DNA of 64,000 bases from Membranihabitans maritimus (GCF_021729145.1 NZ_JAJSLW010000018.1:43018-107017); one strand, 5' to 3'. Positions 1-9,291 are shown, numbered from the stretch's first letter. The notes: generated from the sequence alone by a model not told the origin. Made by a program: numbers and translations.

Positions 1-588
1 ATAAACCAATTGGTTCAAGATCTGGCGTTAGAAGAAAATACAATTATAATTTTTACCAGCGACAACGGCCCCCTTGACTATGTAGAAAAAGCCTATACTT
101 TTTTTGATAGTAATGGTAAGTATAGAGGAGGTAAAAGGGATTTGTATGAGGGTGGAATACGGGTGCCTATGATAATAAAGTGGCGAAATCAGGTAGCATC
201 TAATTCCTCCACAGATACACCCATAGCCTTCTGGGACTTTCTACCTACCTTCGCTGATATTTTGGATTATCCGGGTTCCATTACATCCGATGGCCGATCT
301 TTTTTGCCCGTTCTTAAGGGCAAATCGATACAAGATCCTGACTATTTTTATTGGGATTACGGCCATGTTAGGGATACATTTCTGCAAGCAGTACGATCCG
401 ACCAGTTCAAATTAATAGCCAAACATTCCAAAGATAGGATAGCTTACGAATTATACGACCTTGATAGGGACCCTGAAGAGAGTAAAAATATAATAGACCT
501 AAATACTCCTGTCGCTAATCAACTTAAAGAATATCTAGTTCAGGCATATGACTACTCGGAAAACTACCCCAGGAAAATATCAAAATAA
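1..588 (+). CDS. Sulfatase, C-terminal part (5' end outside window)
   Basis: This is the C-terminal ~195 residues of a type I sulfatase; the frame is open through base 1, so the true start and the formylglycine motif lie upstream. The visible part has the TSDNG metal-ligand motif (near codon 20) and the downstream GGKRDLYEGGIRVP block that carries a conserved active-site lysine in arylsulfatases. It ends with the usual C-terminal subdomain (YELYDLDRDPEESKNI). Known members hydrolyse sulfate esters, in Bacteroidota mostly on algal or host polysaccharides in the periplasm. The specific substrate cannot be read from this fragment. It lies upstream of a strong hairpin and is not obviously co-transcribed with anything else in the window. 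Confidence 0.93.
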   Translation: MNQLVQDLALEENTIIIFTSDNGPLDYVEKAYTFFDSNGKYRGGKRDLYEGGIRVPMIIKWRNQVASNSSTDTPIAFWDFLPTFADILDYPGSITSDGRSFLPVLKGKSIQDPDYFYWDYGHVRDTFLQAVRSDQFKLIAKHSKDRIAYELYDLDRDPEESKNIIDLNTPVANQLKEYLVQAYDYSENYPRKISK

Positions 589-616
589 AAAACGGCCCTT
601 ATTGTAAAGGCCGTTT
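589..616. terminator. Bidirectional hairpin terminator
   Basis: AAACGGCC (590-597) pairs with GGCCGTTT (609-616) around an 11-nt loop, starting just after the sulfatase stop codon. Read on the reverse strand the stem is followed by a T-rich tract (TTTTTTATTTTG), so it should also stop transcription of the reverse ferritin-like genes. Confidence 0.75.
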
Positions 617-786
617 CCATCCTCCTTTTAAAGGTAAAAGGGAGTCATTAGAAATCAAGTGCCGAATAAAATCGGCTCATAGTTGAAAATCAATGATCCG
701 GTCAAACAAAACTTATGAACTTAAATGGAAAATGGATATTGAAATTCAATTCTTTGCAATAAAACAAGATTTCTAAAAATTATGCT

Positions 787-1626
787 TTATGTTGTAATAA
801 ACAGACTGGCAATGGTAGTTGCCGTATCACCTGACATTGGCTCATCATACGCTTGAGTAGCGGCTTCAGATGTAAATGGACTGCCGCTTCCCAGTGTAGT
901 GACATCTACCCCAGCCTGGTTGATATTTTCTTCTCCATTATAAACGGCCTGGGTGGCTTCCGGCATTCCAGCTCCACGCTCTTTTTCAGTAATCCAACCA
1001 TCAAGGCCACGCAGCCTTCTAATTTCCGATGCATGTCTCGCTTCTACGGAATGTATTTGCAACCCGGCTGTCAATACAGCCCCATCACTTACTCCCATTA
1101 AATTACCAGCTTGCCCTTTATAAGCTCTTACACCCGTATCTTCGAAAGCCTGGGCTAAAGCCAGTAATTGGGCGTAAGCCGTTTCTTGCCCCACGCCACT
1201 TTCGTTAAATGGGTCAAAAGCACCCCCAACCGTAAAATCAAATGTTGGTTTATCGACTGAATTATCAGCCAATACACTCTGTAAAAAAGCTACATGAGCC
1301 GATTCATGCTTAGAAATTTGCATATATACTGCTTCAGCTCTGGGATTACCGGCCAACACCCCGGAATCCAAAGCCTTAAGATAGAATTCGTCCTCCAGAT
1401 ACTCCAATGTCAAAGCTAATTGCAACGCCGAAATATGATCTTCATTAATAGTATTGGGTCCTGCAGCCTTTACCTTATTTCCCATTGCTCCCAAACCTAA
1501 TGGAATCGCAGCTAATGCCACTTTTTTTCCCAATTCTCCCATCTGGCCAAATACAGCCCTTCGGGATGTTCTCTTTTCTTCCAGATTGTCGGTTGTAAAT
1601 TCATTTAAAAACTTTATAATACTCAT
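787..1626 (-). CDS. Ferritin-like domain protein (second gene of a pair)
   Basis: A 279-residue protein. The N-terminus has a twin-arginine-like leader (TSRRAVF near residue 20, then an Ala/Gly-rich hydrophobic stretch ending in KAA), pointing to Tat export. The body fits the Ferritin_2 (PF13668-type) helical bundle: LEYLEDEFY near residue 75, a KHESAHVAFL helix, a QAFEDTGVRAYKG helix and VEARHASEIRRLRG. The repeated E...ExxH pattern is the expected di-metal ligand set. It follows the 1658-2383 gene by 31 bases on the same strand and is a clear paralogue, so the two are probably one operon. Members are often found with stress genes; the enzymatic or storage role is not established. The family call is firm, the function unknown. 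Confidence 0.85.
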   Translation of the reverse strand: MSIIKFLNEFTTDNLEEKRTSRRAVFGQMGELGKKVALAAIPLGLGAMGNKVKAAGPNTINEDHISALQLALTLEYLEDEFYLKALDSGVLAGNPRAEAVYMQISKHESAHVAFLQSVLADNSVDKPTFDFTVGGAFDPFNESGVGQETAYAQLLALAQAFEDTGVRAYKGQAGNLMGVSDGAVLTAGLQIHSVEARHASEIRRLRGLDGWITEKERGAGMPEATQAVYNGEENINQAGVDVTTLGSGSPFTSEAATQAYDEPMSGDTATTIASLFITT

Positions 1627-1657
1627 AATATTTCTTTTTATTTATTTATTAATTGAA

Positions 1658-2383
1658 TTAAGGTAATTGGTTAGCCGTGAAAGGAGTACTAAAGAATCCA
1701 CCTGCAGCTTGAATGATTTCGGATGGATTTAATGCACCATCCAACCCATTAGAATCTACGATATCATCACCCGCAAAAGCCAGGTAGTCATCCATATCAT
1801 TGCCTAAAATGCTGCGAATTGCAGCTGCATGTCTGGCCTCTACCGAAACAATCTTTCCGGCCATAACAAGATAATCTGCGGTCTCAATAATCCTGCCCGC
1901 ACCATTATATGCCAGTACACCTGTATCTTCAAGTACTTTGGCTGTCCCGAGAACAGAATCCCTGCTGCTAAAATCGACGTCCGCAAAATTAAACTCCAAT
2001 GACTCGGGTAAAATTTGCTCTTCACTGAAGTTCGCATTAAGTGCCGCCTTGAAAAACTCGCGGTGATTAACTTCGTGATTGTATAAATCCTCCAAAATCA
2101 TCTGCTCCTCCCCAGACGCACCGGACCAATAACTCCCATTGACAACTCGAGTATAGAAGGCTGACTCGAGTTGTTCCAAAGCGTACGCATAATTCAGAAC
2201 ACCTAAGTCCCCACCCCCCAGGTCAAAAACCTCCGGGTTTGGATCAGTAATCATATCATCGTCATCACAACTAATTAACAAGCCAGCTCCCGCCATTGCC
2301 AGTCCGCTTACTTTTATAAAATTTCTGCGAGAATTTGGGGTCTTGCCAGAAATCTTTTGATTCAAAACTAATTTACTTTTCAT
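1658..2383 (-). CDS. Ferritin-like domain lipoprotein (first gene of a pair)
   Basis: A 241-residue protein with a Tat-type leader (SRRNFIKVSG) that runs into a lipobox-like LLISC followed by acidic residues. This predicts a Tat-exported lipoprotein. The mature part has the same ferritin-like signature as its downstream neighbour: YALEQLESAFY, a YNHEVNHREFF helix, a KVLEDTGVLAYNGA helix and VEARHAAAIRS. It is the first gene of the probable two-gene operon. An exported, anchored ferritin-like bundle suggests an envelope metal or peroxide function, but this is inference. Confidence 0.85.
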   Translation of the reverse strand: MKSKLVLNQKISGKTPNSRRNFIKVSGLAMAGAGLLISCDDDDMITDPNPEVFDLGGGDLGVLNYAYALEQLESAFYTRVVNGSYWSGASGEEQMILEDLYNHEVNHREFFKAALNANFSEEQILPESLEFNFADVDFSSRDSVLGTAKVLEDTGVLAYNGAGRIIETADYLVMAGKIVSVEARHAAAIRSILGNDMDDYLAFAGDDIVDSNGLDGALNPSEIIQAAGGFFSTPFTANQLP

Positions 2384-3163
2384 AATGGATAATTTTTAAT
2401 TGTCATTTTGAATCATTTACGACAATAGCTAGGCTTTGGATTTTTTAGATCCCAATTTTTTATTTTTTACCAAATCCTTAACACTAATTCAATGTATTAA
2501 TGACAGATAGTGTTTCATCTTTCTAAAATTCTAAAATTTAAATCCAAATACATTCGGTTTTCCATAAGGATTCCACTGATCCAATACACTAAAGGCGCAA
2601 AGTCACCCCTTAAAAGGTTCCATTTGTAAATTTTCTATTAACATTAGGAACAGAGTGATAATTTGTGTTAGGACTTTTATATTTTTAACCTGCCTTATTC
2701 GTATTAAATCCACTATAAAGAAATCCCTTCGGGAAAAGCTTTCGGGGTGAATAATGGTGGAGATTAATTGTAACTAATTATTTTACAATCAATCTTGCAA
2801 GGATGCGAAAGGCAATGGCAAAATATTCGTTACCCCAACCAGCTTCTTTCTCGCAGGATGGGAGAATGATCAAATATTGAGACATTGACTTATATTTTGC
2901 CATTCTGAAATTCATACTGGTATTTCTTGTCTGTAACCTACTAGTAGTGTTATAGCCGGCACTTTCGACCGTTGGAAAAAACCAGGTGAATGTTTATGGG
3001 TAAGATTTATGGCATGAAAATAGAAATTACAGCATTAGACTCTTACGAAATTAATGTTCGCAAAATACTACTACCTTATGCCAAAATATTACAAATTGCG
3101 GATAATACAGTTTCCTATTTTTGGAGTTATACTGCAATCATTTTTTGACTTAAAATTTATGCA
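2384..3163. other. 780-base intergenic region between divergent genes
   Basis: Holds the divergent control regions of the ferritin-like pair and the PhoX-like gene. I see no convincing gene. A 50-codon ATG frame (2996-3148) lies just before the PhoX gene, but it overlaps the best promoter match and resembles nothing I know. A short CCCTTCGGG hairpin occurs near 2727. Confidence 0.5.
3096..3123 (+). promoter_or_regulatory. Bacteroidota-type promoter for the PhoX-like gene
   Basis: TTG at 3096-3098, a 17-base spacer, then TATTTTTG at 3116-3123. This matches the Bacteroidota sigma-A consensus (TTG, 17-23 bases, TAnnTTTG). It is 40 bases upstream of the ATG at 3164. Confidence 0.6.
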
Positions 3164-4540
3164 ATGTCTAGTAGAAGAAAATTTATCCGAAATGCAAGCG
3201 TAATCAGTATGGGATTTATGGGTTTGCACAAATTGGCATTCAGTCTGCCTTCTCTTGATGAAAAAGTTGGTTATGGTCCGTTATTAAAAGGATTGGATGA
3301 TGTGATTGAGCTGCCAAAAGGCTTTAAATATAAAATTATCTCCCGGAAAGGAAACAAAATGTCCGATGGGTTCTTCCAGCCCGGATTAAGCGATGGAATG
3401 GCAGTTTTTGATGTAAATGGAAAGACTATTCTAGTCCGTAACCACGAGGTATCCCCGGGGGATATGGAACAGGGTCCCTATGGTCCCGAAGACGAGTTAT
3501 TATCCAAAATGGATAAGGATCTAATATACGATTACGGCCGGGGAAAAAGAATCGGGGTTGGTGGAACTTCCAATGTCATATTTAATGAAGATACCATGGA
3601 AGTTGAAAAAGAATTCTTAAGCCTTACCGGGACGTATAGGAATTGTGCAGGTGGTCCTACTCCCTGGGGAACCTGGGTTACCTGCGAAGAAACAACCGAA
3701 AGAGCTAACGATTTTCTCGAAAAAGACCACGGTTACAATTTTGAAGTAATAGCTACAGACAAAGTAGGCGTTCAAAAACCGGTGCCTTTGAAGGCGATGG
3801 GTAGGTTCTCGCATGAAGCTGTCGCTGTTGACCCGGATACGGGAATCGTTTACGAAACAGAAGATGACAGTGAAGGGTTAATTTATCGCTTTATACCGGA
3901 CACCTATGGAGATTTGTCCAGTGGAAAACTCCAGGCTCTCGCCATCAAAGGACGTCCATCTTGCGACACCAGAAATTGGAAAAAACTGGATTCGGAGCCC
4001 ATTGAACTCAATACTCCTATGGAAGTGGAATGGATAGACCTGGAAGATATTGATTCCCCTAATAGCGACCTGAATCAAAGGGGATTTGAAAAAGGAGCAG
4101 CCCGTTTTGCCAGGGGGGAAGGAATGTGGTATGGTAATGATGAAATTTATTTTGCCTGCACCAATGGAGGGAAAGAAAACAACGGCCAAATATTCAAATA
4201 CATCCCCGGTAAAAATGAAGGGAAACCTAATGAGTCCGAAGCTCCGGGCCAATTGGAATTATTTATAGAATCGGTAGATTCAGATCTGATGCGCTTTGCC
4301 GATAATCTGACTGTATCCCCCTGGGGAGATGTTGTACTAGCGGAGGACCAAAGTACCCCAAGACTGGTAGGAGTTACCCCGGAGGGTAAGATGTATCATA
4401 TCGCCCGGAATATTGGATATAAATCCGAATTTGCAGGAGTTTGCTTTTCCCCGTCCGGGAAAACACTTTTTGTTAATATACAGGGACCGGGATTGACGCT
4501 TGCCATCCAGGGGCCATGGAGCGGGAACAAGTCAATCTGA
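3164..4540 (+). CDS. PhoX/DUF839 family protein
   Basis: A 458-residue protein with a Tat leader (SSRRKFIRNASVISMG), as expected for PhoX-type proteins that are exported folded. The body matches the DUF839/PhoX propeller: LVRNHE near residue 92, a GGTSNVIF segment, CAGGPTPWGTWVTCEET, GRFSHEAVAVDPDTGIVYETEDD and a C-terminal DNLTVSPWGDVVLAED. Characterised PhoX enzymes are Ca/Fe-dependent alkaline phosphatases, but many DUF839 members have no shown phosphatase activity. At 458 residues it is shorter than classical PhoX (about 600). A phosphate-scavenging role is possible but not proven; no Pho-box was recognised. Confidence 0.85.
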   Translation: MSSRRKFIRNASVISMGFMGLHKLAFSLPSLDEKVGYGPLLKGLDDVIELPKGFKYKIISRKGNKMSDGFFQPGLSDGMAVFDVNGKTILVRNHEVSPGDMEQGPYGPEDELLSKMDKDLIYDYGRGKRIGVGGTSNVIFNEDTMEVEKEFLSLTGTYRNCAGGPTPWGTWVTCEETTERANDFLEKDHGYNFEVIATDKVGVQKPVPLKAMGRFSHEAVAVDPDTGIVYETEDDSEGLIYRFIPDTYGDLSSGKLQALAIKGRPSCDTRNWKKLDSEPIELNTPMEVEWIDLEDIDSPNSDLNQRGFEKGAARFARGEGMWYGNDEIYFACTNGGKENNGQIFKYIPGKNEGKPNESEAPGQLELFIESVDSDLMRFADNLTVSPWGDVVLAEDQSTPRLVGVTPEGKMYHIARNIGYKSEFAGVCFSPSGKTLFVNIQGPGLTLAIQGPWSGNKSI

Positions 4541-4578
4541 TAGAGACTTAGAGGGATTATTCTGCTTGAAGTATCCGA

Positions 4579-4614
4579 AGGTTCCGATGCATTGAGGTGT
4601 CCAGGTTCCGATGC
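4579..4614 (+). repeat. 12-base direct repeat
   Basis: AGGTTCCGATGC occurs at 4579-4590 and again at 4603-4614 (24-base period), in the region after the PhoX-like gene. No function is evident. Confidence 0.6.
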
Positions 4615-4728
4615 CGGAAGAATGCTACACGGTAAAAGTCCAGTGACTATACAACGTATCGTTTCCCAACTAGTTTGGCACATTGAATTGAAATAAAAAC
4701 TTCGTGCCAACTTACAATATTTTATCTG

Positions 4729-4766
4729 ATCAACCTGTCGTGGTTTGGAAAGCCTGACAGGTTGAT
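4729..4766. terminator. 11-bp inverted repeat, possible terminator
   Basis: ATCAACCTGTC (4729-4739) and GACAGGTTGAT (4756-4766) are perfect complements around a 16-base loop. It lies between the PhoX-like gene and the copper locus. There is no strong T-tract on the + strand, so it may be a terminator, a processing site or an operator. Confidence 0.45.
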
Positions 4767-4876
4767 AATTGGTATGGGAAGAAGCAGTACATGATCAAAC
4801 TATTTTGCTAAATGAATTCATCAAAATTTATGAATTTTGCTTATCCGGTTTAGCATTTTTTGCTAAATTTGTTCTT

Positions 4877-5242
4877 GTGAGACATTTTTCCTGGATATTA
4901 ATCTTTACTATTTCGCTGGTTTCATTCAAAGATGTGACCACTTATGTCCTTTTCAAGGTCAACCAGGATTATATTGCTGAAAATCTCTGTGTCTACAAGA
5001 TCACACCTGAAATGCTCTGCTATGGTAGTTGCTTTTTGGAAGATGCACTGGAAAAAAATGCAGAAGACCGGCAGGAATTACCCAATTCCCAATTGGAAGA
5101 CCGGCAAATCAACCTTATTGACAATGACTATCAGCCTTTTGTGAAAAATTATACTCTTGTCAGAGATGATAATTTCCAATATGCTGACCAGTATACCTTT
5201 CTATATTCGGACAACTTATTCCATCCTCCGAAATTTATATAA
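4877..5242 (+). CDS. Small membrane-anchored protein with a three-cysteine motif
   Basis: About 121 residues from a GTG start at 4877; the frame is open further upstream (TTG at 4769), but the usual compact family form begins just before the hydrophobic helix (SWILIFTISLVSF). After the helix comes a conserved YVLFKVNQDYIAENLC segment and the pattern C-x9-C-x3-C (ENLCVYKITPEML CYGSC in two pieces). The tail ends in the typical PPKFI. Small Bacteroidota proteins of this shape often sit beside SCO, MbnP or copper-efflux genes, which fits this position at the head of the copper locus. The three cysteines suggest a metal-handling or redox role. That is inference; no member I know of has been characterised. 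Confidence 0.7.
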   Translation: MRHFSWILIFTISLVSFKDVTTYVLFKVNQDYIAENLCVYKITPEMLCYGSCFLEDALEKNAEDRQELPNSQLEDRQINLIDNDYQPFVKNYTLVRDDNFQYADQYTFLYSDNLFHPPKFI

Positions 5243-5396
5243 CCACTTCGTTGACAATTTTGATTGAGATAAAGAGTTCCGAGCAGCTTTGATGATAATG
5301 CTATCAGAACCCAGGCATAGTCCTATGAAAATCTTTGATCAAATGCTGTCAGCACTCTGCACGTATAATTTTTAAAAAATGTAAAATATTGGCTAT

Positions 5397-6293
5397 ATGT
5401 ATAGAATAGCCCTGATGGGAGCATTGTGTATAATGCTTTCTCAACAACAAAATTACGCCTGCGATGCTTGTGGATGCGGAATTGCAGGGAGTGGTATCGG
5501 AGTAATGACTTCTTACCGGAATAATTTCGTACGATTATCATGGCAATCCGCACGATATGAATCGCTTGCTGAATATGGGAGTGGCTCCAGCGATCATTTT
5601 CAAATAGTGGACCTGGCGGGCAGATACTATTTATCTGACCGGCTCAAAGTAACTATGAATTTGCCATACCGTATAAACCATAGGGTAAATACTAATGAAA
5701 ATACATTGAGGAATGGACTTGGCGACGTACGAATAACAGCTAATTATTCATGGCTCAACAATTGGTTGAATAAGGACGGGTCAAGTTTGCTTTTTGAAAC
5801 GGGATTGGGATTAAAATTACCTACGGGCACTTATGATCCGGATATACACGATTCCAATCTACCTGAGAATTTCAACCTGGGACAAGGAAACCTTGGGATA
5901 GTATTCGAACCTACACTGGTATATAGCAGGCAACGGTGGGGAATTGCTCTTAGCAGTTCCGCACAAATCAACACCGCCTCTGCCGATGGGTATAAATTCG
6001 GGCATCAATGGATATCCGGGTTGAATTTTTTCCATGAATTCAATATTGGTAAAGTGGAAATAATACCACAACTGGGGGCAAACGGTGAATACATTTCCAG
6101 GGACCGGTATAAAAACGATAATTATGTTCACGGTACAGGGGGAAAAGGCCTTTTTGCCAACGCCGGGCTCAACATTCAACAGGATTCATGGTTGGTGGGT
6201 ATTCAATATTCGATACCTGTCCAACAAAGTTTTTCCCAGGGAGAAGTAGAAAGCAAAAATCGCCTGGCCGTGCAATTATCCTATATTTTTTAA
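5397..6293 (+). CDS. Outer-membrane beta-barrel 'transporter' family protein
   Basis: 298 residues with a signal peptide (MGALCIMLSQQQNYA) followed at once by a Cys cluster, CDACGCG, then a run of amphipathic beta strands ending in an aromatic barrel terminus (LAVQLSYIF). The CDACGCG start and the LSDRLKVTMNLPY, TGLGLKLPTGTYDP and SGLNFFHEF blocks match a Bacteroidota outer-membrane family related to Phenol_MetA_deg barrels. The N-terminal Cys cluster is a plausible copper-binding site in the periplasm. It is the second gene of the copper locus, 18 bases ahead of the MbnP-like gene, so the two are probably co-transcribed. The cargo is not known; copper or a small complex is inferred from context. 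Confidence 0.75.
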   Translation: MYRIALMGALCIMLSQQQNYACDACGCGIAGSGIGVMTSYRNNFVRLSWQSARYESLAEYGSGSSDHFQIVDLAGRYYLSDRLKVTMNLPYRINHRVNTNENTLRNGLGDVRITANYSWLNNWLNKDGSSLLFETGLGLKLPTGTYDPDIHDSNLPENFNLGQGNLGIVFEPTLVYSRQRWGIALSSSAQINTASADGYKFGHQWISGLNFFHEFNIGKVEIIPQLGANGEYISRDRYKNDNYVHGTGGKGLFANAGLNIQQDSWLVGIQYSIPVQQSFSQGEVESKNRLAVQLSYIF

Positions 6294-6311
6294 TACTCAA
6301 ATTTCAAAATA

Positions 6312-7169
6312 ATGAAATCATTTATTAAACATATAATCATACTATTAAGCAGCATATTTATTTTGACTTCATGTGACGATTCTGAAGATATTCAGCCTGT
6401 GGCAGGAGAAGTCACTATCGATTTTGATAATATAGCCATCATCGACGGGGTTCAAAGACAATTACAAATGGTAGAACCCGGCAACCAGGATTATCAATAT
6501 GAGAATGAAATGGGCCAGGAATTCAATATTACGATGTTGAAATATTTTGTTTCTTCCATCGTACTGGAAGGACCGGATGGCGCCTATTATGAAGATCCTT
6601 TGGAAGTAACTGCCGCAGAAGCTAAGGGGTATTACCTTATCGATGAAGGTGAATCATCCAGTCAACGTATCACATTGGAAAACGTGCCTGCCGGAAAATA
6701 CAATAAAATCACTTTTACAATTGGTGTTGATGAAGAAGGCGTAGTGGAAGGGGCTGCCGGAGGCTCCCTTGACCCGGCGACCAATGGCATGTTCTGGAAC
6801 TGGAACTCCGGCTATGTAGCTCTTAAACTGGAAGGGCATTCGGAAGCATCGGTGGGAGGTGCCAGTGGAAACACAGTAAATCCGGATATAGAGCACGGAA
6901 TGGCTTACCATGTAGGCGGATGGAAAGACATTGACGGAACGGCATTTGTGTATAACAACAAGAGACTGGAATATTCCTTCGACACAGCTCTCAATGTAGA
7001 CGGCACGGGTGAACCCAACATTCATATGGTAATGGACCTGCTTGGATTGTTTAAAGGCACTAATGCCATAGACTTTTCAGGAAATAATAATGTACATAAG
7101 CCCTCTGACGGCAAATCCCTGGCCGAGAACTTCAAGGGTGCATTTGCCTTTGATCATATTCATCAGTAA
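6312..7169 (+). CDS. MbnP-like copper-binding lipoprotein
   Basis: 285 residues with a lipobox (ILTSC, Cys21). The mature part carries the MbnP family features: VTIDFDN near residue 35, FNITMLKYFVSSI, a LENVPAGKYNKITFTIGVD block and FWNWNSGY (Trp162 and Trp164). In the characterised MbnP/MbnH pair the di-haem enzyme converts a Trp of MbnP to kynurenine, forming part of a Cu(I) site. Here the partner gene starts 21 bases downstream, so the same maturation is likely. Which Trp is modified cannot be decided from sequence alone, although the double-Trp motif is an obvious candidate. No methanobactin precursor is visible nearby, so the role is probably general copper acquisition or storage in the periplasm. 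Confidence 0.85.
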   Translation: MKSFIKHIIILLSSIFILTSCDDSEDIQPVAGEVTIDFDNIAIIDGVQRQLQMVEPGNQDYQYENEMGQEFNITMLKYFVSSIVLEGPDGAYYEDPLEVTAAEAKGYYLIDEGESSSQRITLENVPAGKYNKITFTIGVDEEGVVEGAAGGSLDPATNGMFWNWNSGYVALKLEGHSEASVGGASGNTVNPDIEHGMAYHVGGWKDIDGTAFVYNNKRLEYSFDTALNVDGTGEPNIHMVMDLLGLFKGTNAIDFSGNNNVHKPSDGKSLAENFKGAFAFDHIHQ

Positions 7170-7190
7170 GAAGACAACCATGGTGAGTTG

Positions 7191-8219
7191 ATGATACGCC
7201 CGAAATACATAGTCATATTTTGCCTTTTTACAACAGGGATCTTTTATTCGTGTAGCAAGGTTGGTAATATTTCCCCGGACATTATAAAACTGGAAACACC
7301 GGACTATTTTCCATCTCCTACCTATCCGTTAAATACGAATCCCTTAAGCGAAAAAGGTGTTAAATTGGGCAAACAATTGTTCAATGAACCCCTTCTTTCT
7401 ATTGATAATAGTGTAGCCTGTTCAAACTGCCATTCAAAGGGAGTAGCATTTACGGATGCCCAGCACAACCCAAGTATTGGTATTCACGAAAGGGTCGGGA
7501 CACGTAATGCCCCACCCATTTTCAACCTGGCTTTTAGAAGGGAGTTTTTCTGGGACGGTAGTTCATCTGTACTTGATTTTGTCCCTTTGGCAGCCATTGA
7601 AAACGAAGTGGAAATGGGGGAAACACTGAATAATGTTGTCACCAAACTAAACGACCACAAGGAATATCCCAACTTGTTTAGAGAAGTATATCCGGAAGCA
7701 GATACTATTACAGGGCCTTTTGTGTTGAAAGCCATTTCTCAGTACCTACTTGTTTTGATATCATCCAATTCACCATACGACCAAAATTTGAGGGGCGAAA
7801 CCGAATTAAGCAAGAAGGAAAAAAGGGGTGAAATGGTTTTTATTGAAAATTGCCAGGGTTGCCATAGCGGAGCACTATTTACCAGTGAAGAATTCAAGAA
7901 CAATGGGTTGGACACTATTTTCAAAGATTCAGGAAGGGAAGGAATTACCGAATGGCCGGGTGACCGGGGAAAGTTTTTAATACCAAGTCTGAGGAATATT
8001 GAATTAACTGCGCCATACATGCACGACGGACGTTTTGAGACGATACGGGAAGTACTGGATTTTTACGACCAAAACGTATTACCCTCTCCCACACTGGCCG
8101 AAGAATTGAACGAAAACGGAGAATTAGGTATTCCTCTGACAGAGGACCAAAAGGACGATCTCGAGGCATTTTTATATACACTTACCGATATATCTTTTAT
8201 TCAAAATACTGAATTTTAA
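7191..8219 (+). CDS. Di-haem cytochrome c peroxidase family protein (MbnH-like)
   Basis: 342 residues from ATG 7191 (an in-frame TTG lies one codon earlier). A lipobox-like IFYSC (Cys21) suggests membrane anchoring. Two c-type haem sites are present, CSNCH (residues 77-81) and CQGCH (221-225), with the family segments GKQLFNEPLLS, FTDAQHNP, RNAPPIFNLAF and FLIPSLRNIELTAPYMHDGRF. This is the CcpA/MauG/MbnH superfamily. The adjacency to an MbnP-like gene favours an MbnH-type role, oxidising a Trp of the partner, over simple peroxidase activity. Both haem motifs are intact. Confidence 0.88.
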   Translation: MIRPKYIVIFCLFTTGIFYSCSKVGNISPDIIKLETPDYFPSPTYPLNTNPLSEKGVKLGKQLFNEPLLSIDNSVACSNCHSKGVAFTDAQHNPSIGIHERVGTRNAPPIFNLAFRREFFWDGSSSVLDFVPLAAIENEVEMGETLNNVVTKLNDHKEYPNLFREVYPEADTITGPFVLKAISQYLLVLISSNSPYDQNLRGETELSKKEKRGEMVFIENCQGCHSGALFTSEEFKNNGLDTIFKDSGREGITEWPGDRGKFLIPSLRNIELTAPYMHDGRFETIREVLDFYDQNVLPSPTLAEELNENGELGIPLTEDQKDDLEAFLYTLTDISFIQNTEF

Positions 8220-8239
8220 AATATTATAAATTCTAAAAC

Positions 8240-8671
8240 ATGAAAAATATAATTCTCATAGCCATTATAATATTTCCATTTTACTCCTGTGAAAAAGAAA
8301 ACAATGACATGGAACCCGGAACCGAATATGCCTATCACGCGCATATAAAATCTCCCGGTTCTGAAGTAAAAAATCTTAACGACAAGATCCATATCAACGT
8401 ACTATTTGAAAGCCATTCCGGTGAAATCGTACATAATATCAAAATTGAAATAAGGGATAAAGAAGATGTCAACAATGTGGCCTATTTGCATGAAGAACAT
8501 GTTCACGAAGAAATTTCCTATGATTTTCATGAAGACCTGGTCCTCTCAGCCGAAAATGGGTTTAAGGGTTCCACTGACTGGATTATGGAAGCATCAGTAT
8601 GGAGCCACGACGCCGAAGAAGATGATAGCCTGGTGGCAGAGGAGATCGAATTTCACATACATCCTAACTAG
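8240..8671 (+). CDS. Histidine-rich lipoprotein, unknown function
   Basis: 143 residues, start ATG 8240, 20 bases after the MbnH-like gene. It has a short signal with a lipobox (FPFYSC, Cys17). The mature protein is acidic and His-rich: YAYHAHIKSP, HEEHVHEE, YDFHED, VWSHDAEED and a final FHIHPN. No named domain is recognised; the strand pattern looks immunoglobulin-like. In a locus with MbnP, MbnH and SCO the His clusters suggest a periplasmic copper buffer or chaperone, which is inference. Confidence 0.75.
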   Translation: MKNIILIAIIIFPFYSCEKENNDMEPGTEYAYHAHIKSPGSEVKNLNDKIHINVLFESHSGEIVHNIKIEIRDKEDVNNVAYLHEEHVHEEISYDFHEDLVLSAENGFKGSTDWIMEASVWSHDAEEDDSLVAEEIEFHIHPN

Positions 8672-8815
8672 CCCTAGCCTTAATACCCATTTACGCCAAA
8701 TGTAACGTCTTCCATATACAATGGAAAGTAAATTGCGGATAGTTGAGCTTTGACTAATTCTTTATCACACCCTTTCGTAATAAAAACGTATGGGATATTC
8801 AAAAATAAATACATC

Positions 8816-9283
8816 ATGAAAATAATTCAAAATATAATTTTTGCAATTCTGATTCCCCTTGTCGGATGCCAAAACAGTAAGGATTCCGAAAGCCAATCTA
8901 TACCGGAAGCAAAGATAGTTTTCACTGAGGCCATGACCATTCATGACGAGGTAATGCCACGGATGGATGAAATTCACAAGCTAAAAAAAGAACTGACATT
9001 ACAGTTGGGAAAAATTGAATCCAAAGAAGTAATTGAGAAAATTAAGATAACCATTTCCGATCTTGAAAAAGCGGACGATGGTATGATGGACTGGATGCAC
9101 AATGTAGTAAAGTATCCGGATCAAAGCACAAAAGAAGAAGGTCACACAGGCCACGACCATAGTGTACACGACGCAGACACATCTTTATCCATTCACCTGG
9201 AACAAAAAGAAGCCATCATACAAGTAAAATCAGATATGGTAAGTGCTATTGACAAGGCAAAAAAATTAGTCAACCCAAAATAA
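8816..9283 (+). CDS. Small helical lipoprotein with a His-rich segment
   Basis: 156 residues from ATG 8816 (the frame extends upstream to 8750 but the signal peptide starts here). The lipobox is IPLVGC (Cys18). The mature part is helical, with EAMTIHDEVMPRMDEIHKLK and MMDWMHNVVKYP, then a His-rich linker GHTGHDHSVHD and another helix. The HDEVMPxM helix recurs in uncharacterised Bacteroidota lipoproteins. It ends 8 bases before the SCO gene, so it is almost certainly co-transcribed. Methionine and histidine enrichment fits copper binding, but there is no direct proof. Confidence 0.72.
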   Translation: MKIIQNIIFAILIPLVGCQNSKDSESQSIPEAKIVFTEAMTIHDEVMPRMDEIHKLKKELTLQLGKIESKEVIEKIKITISDLEKADDGMMDWMHNVVKYPDQSTKEEGHTGHDHSVHDADTSLSIHLEQKEAIIQVKSDMVSAIDKAKKLVNPK

Positions 9284-9291
9284 AAACTAAT

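Noticed and set aside
853..1101. Long antisense frames inside the ferritin-like, SusC, BNR and other genes
   Set aside because: They lie opposite well-supported genes and show no independent family features.
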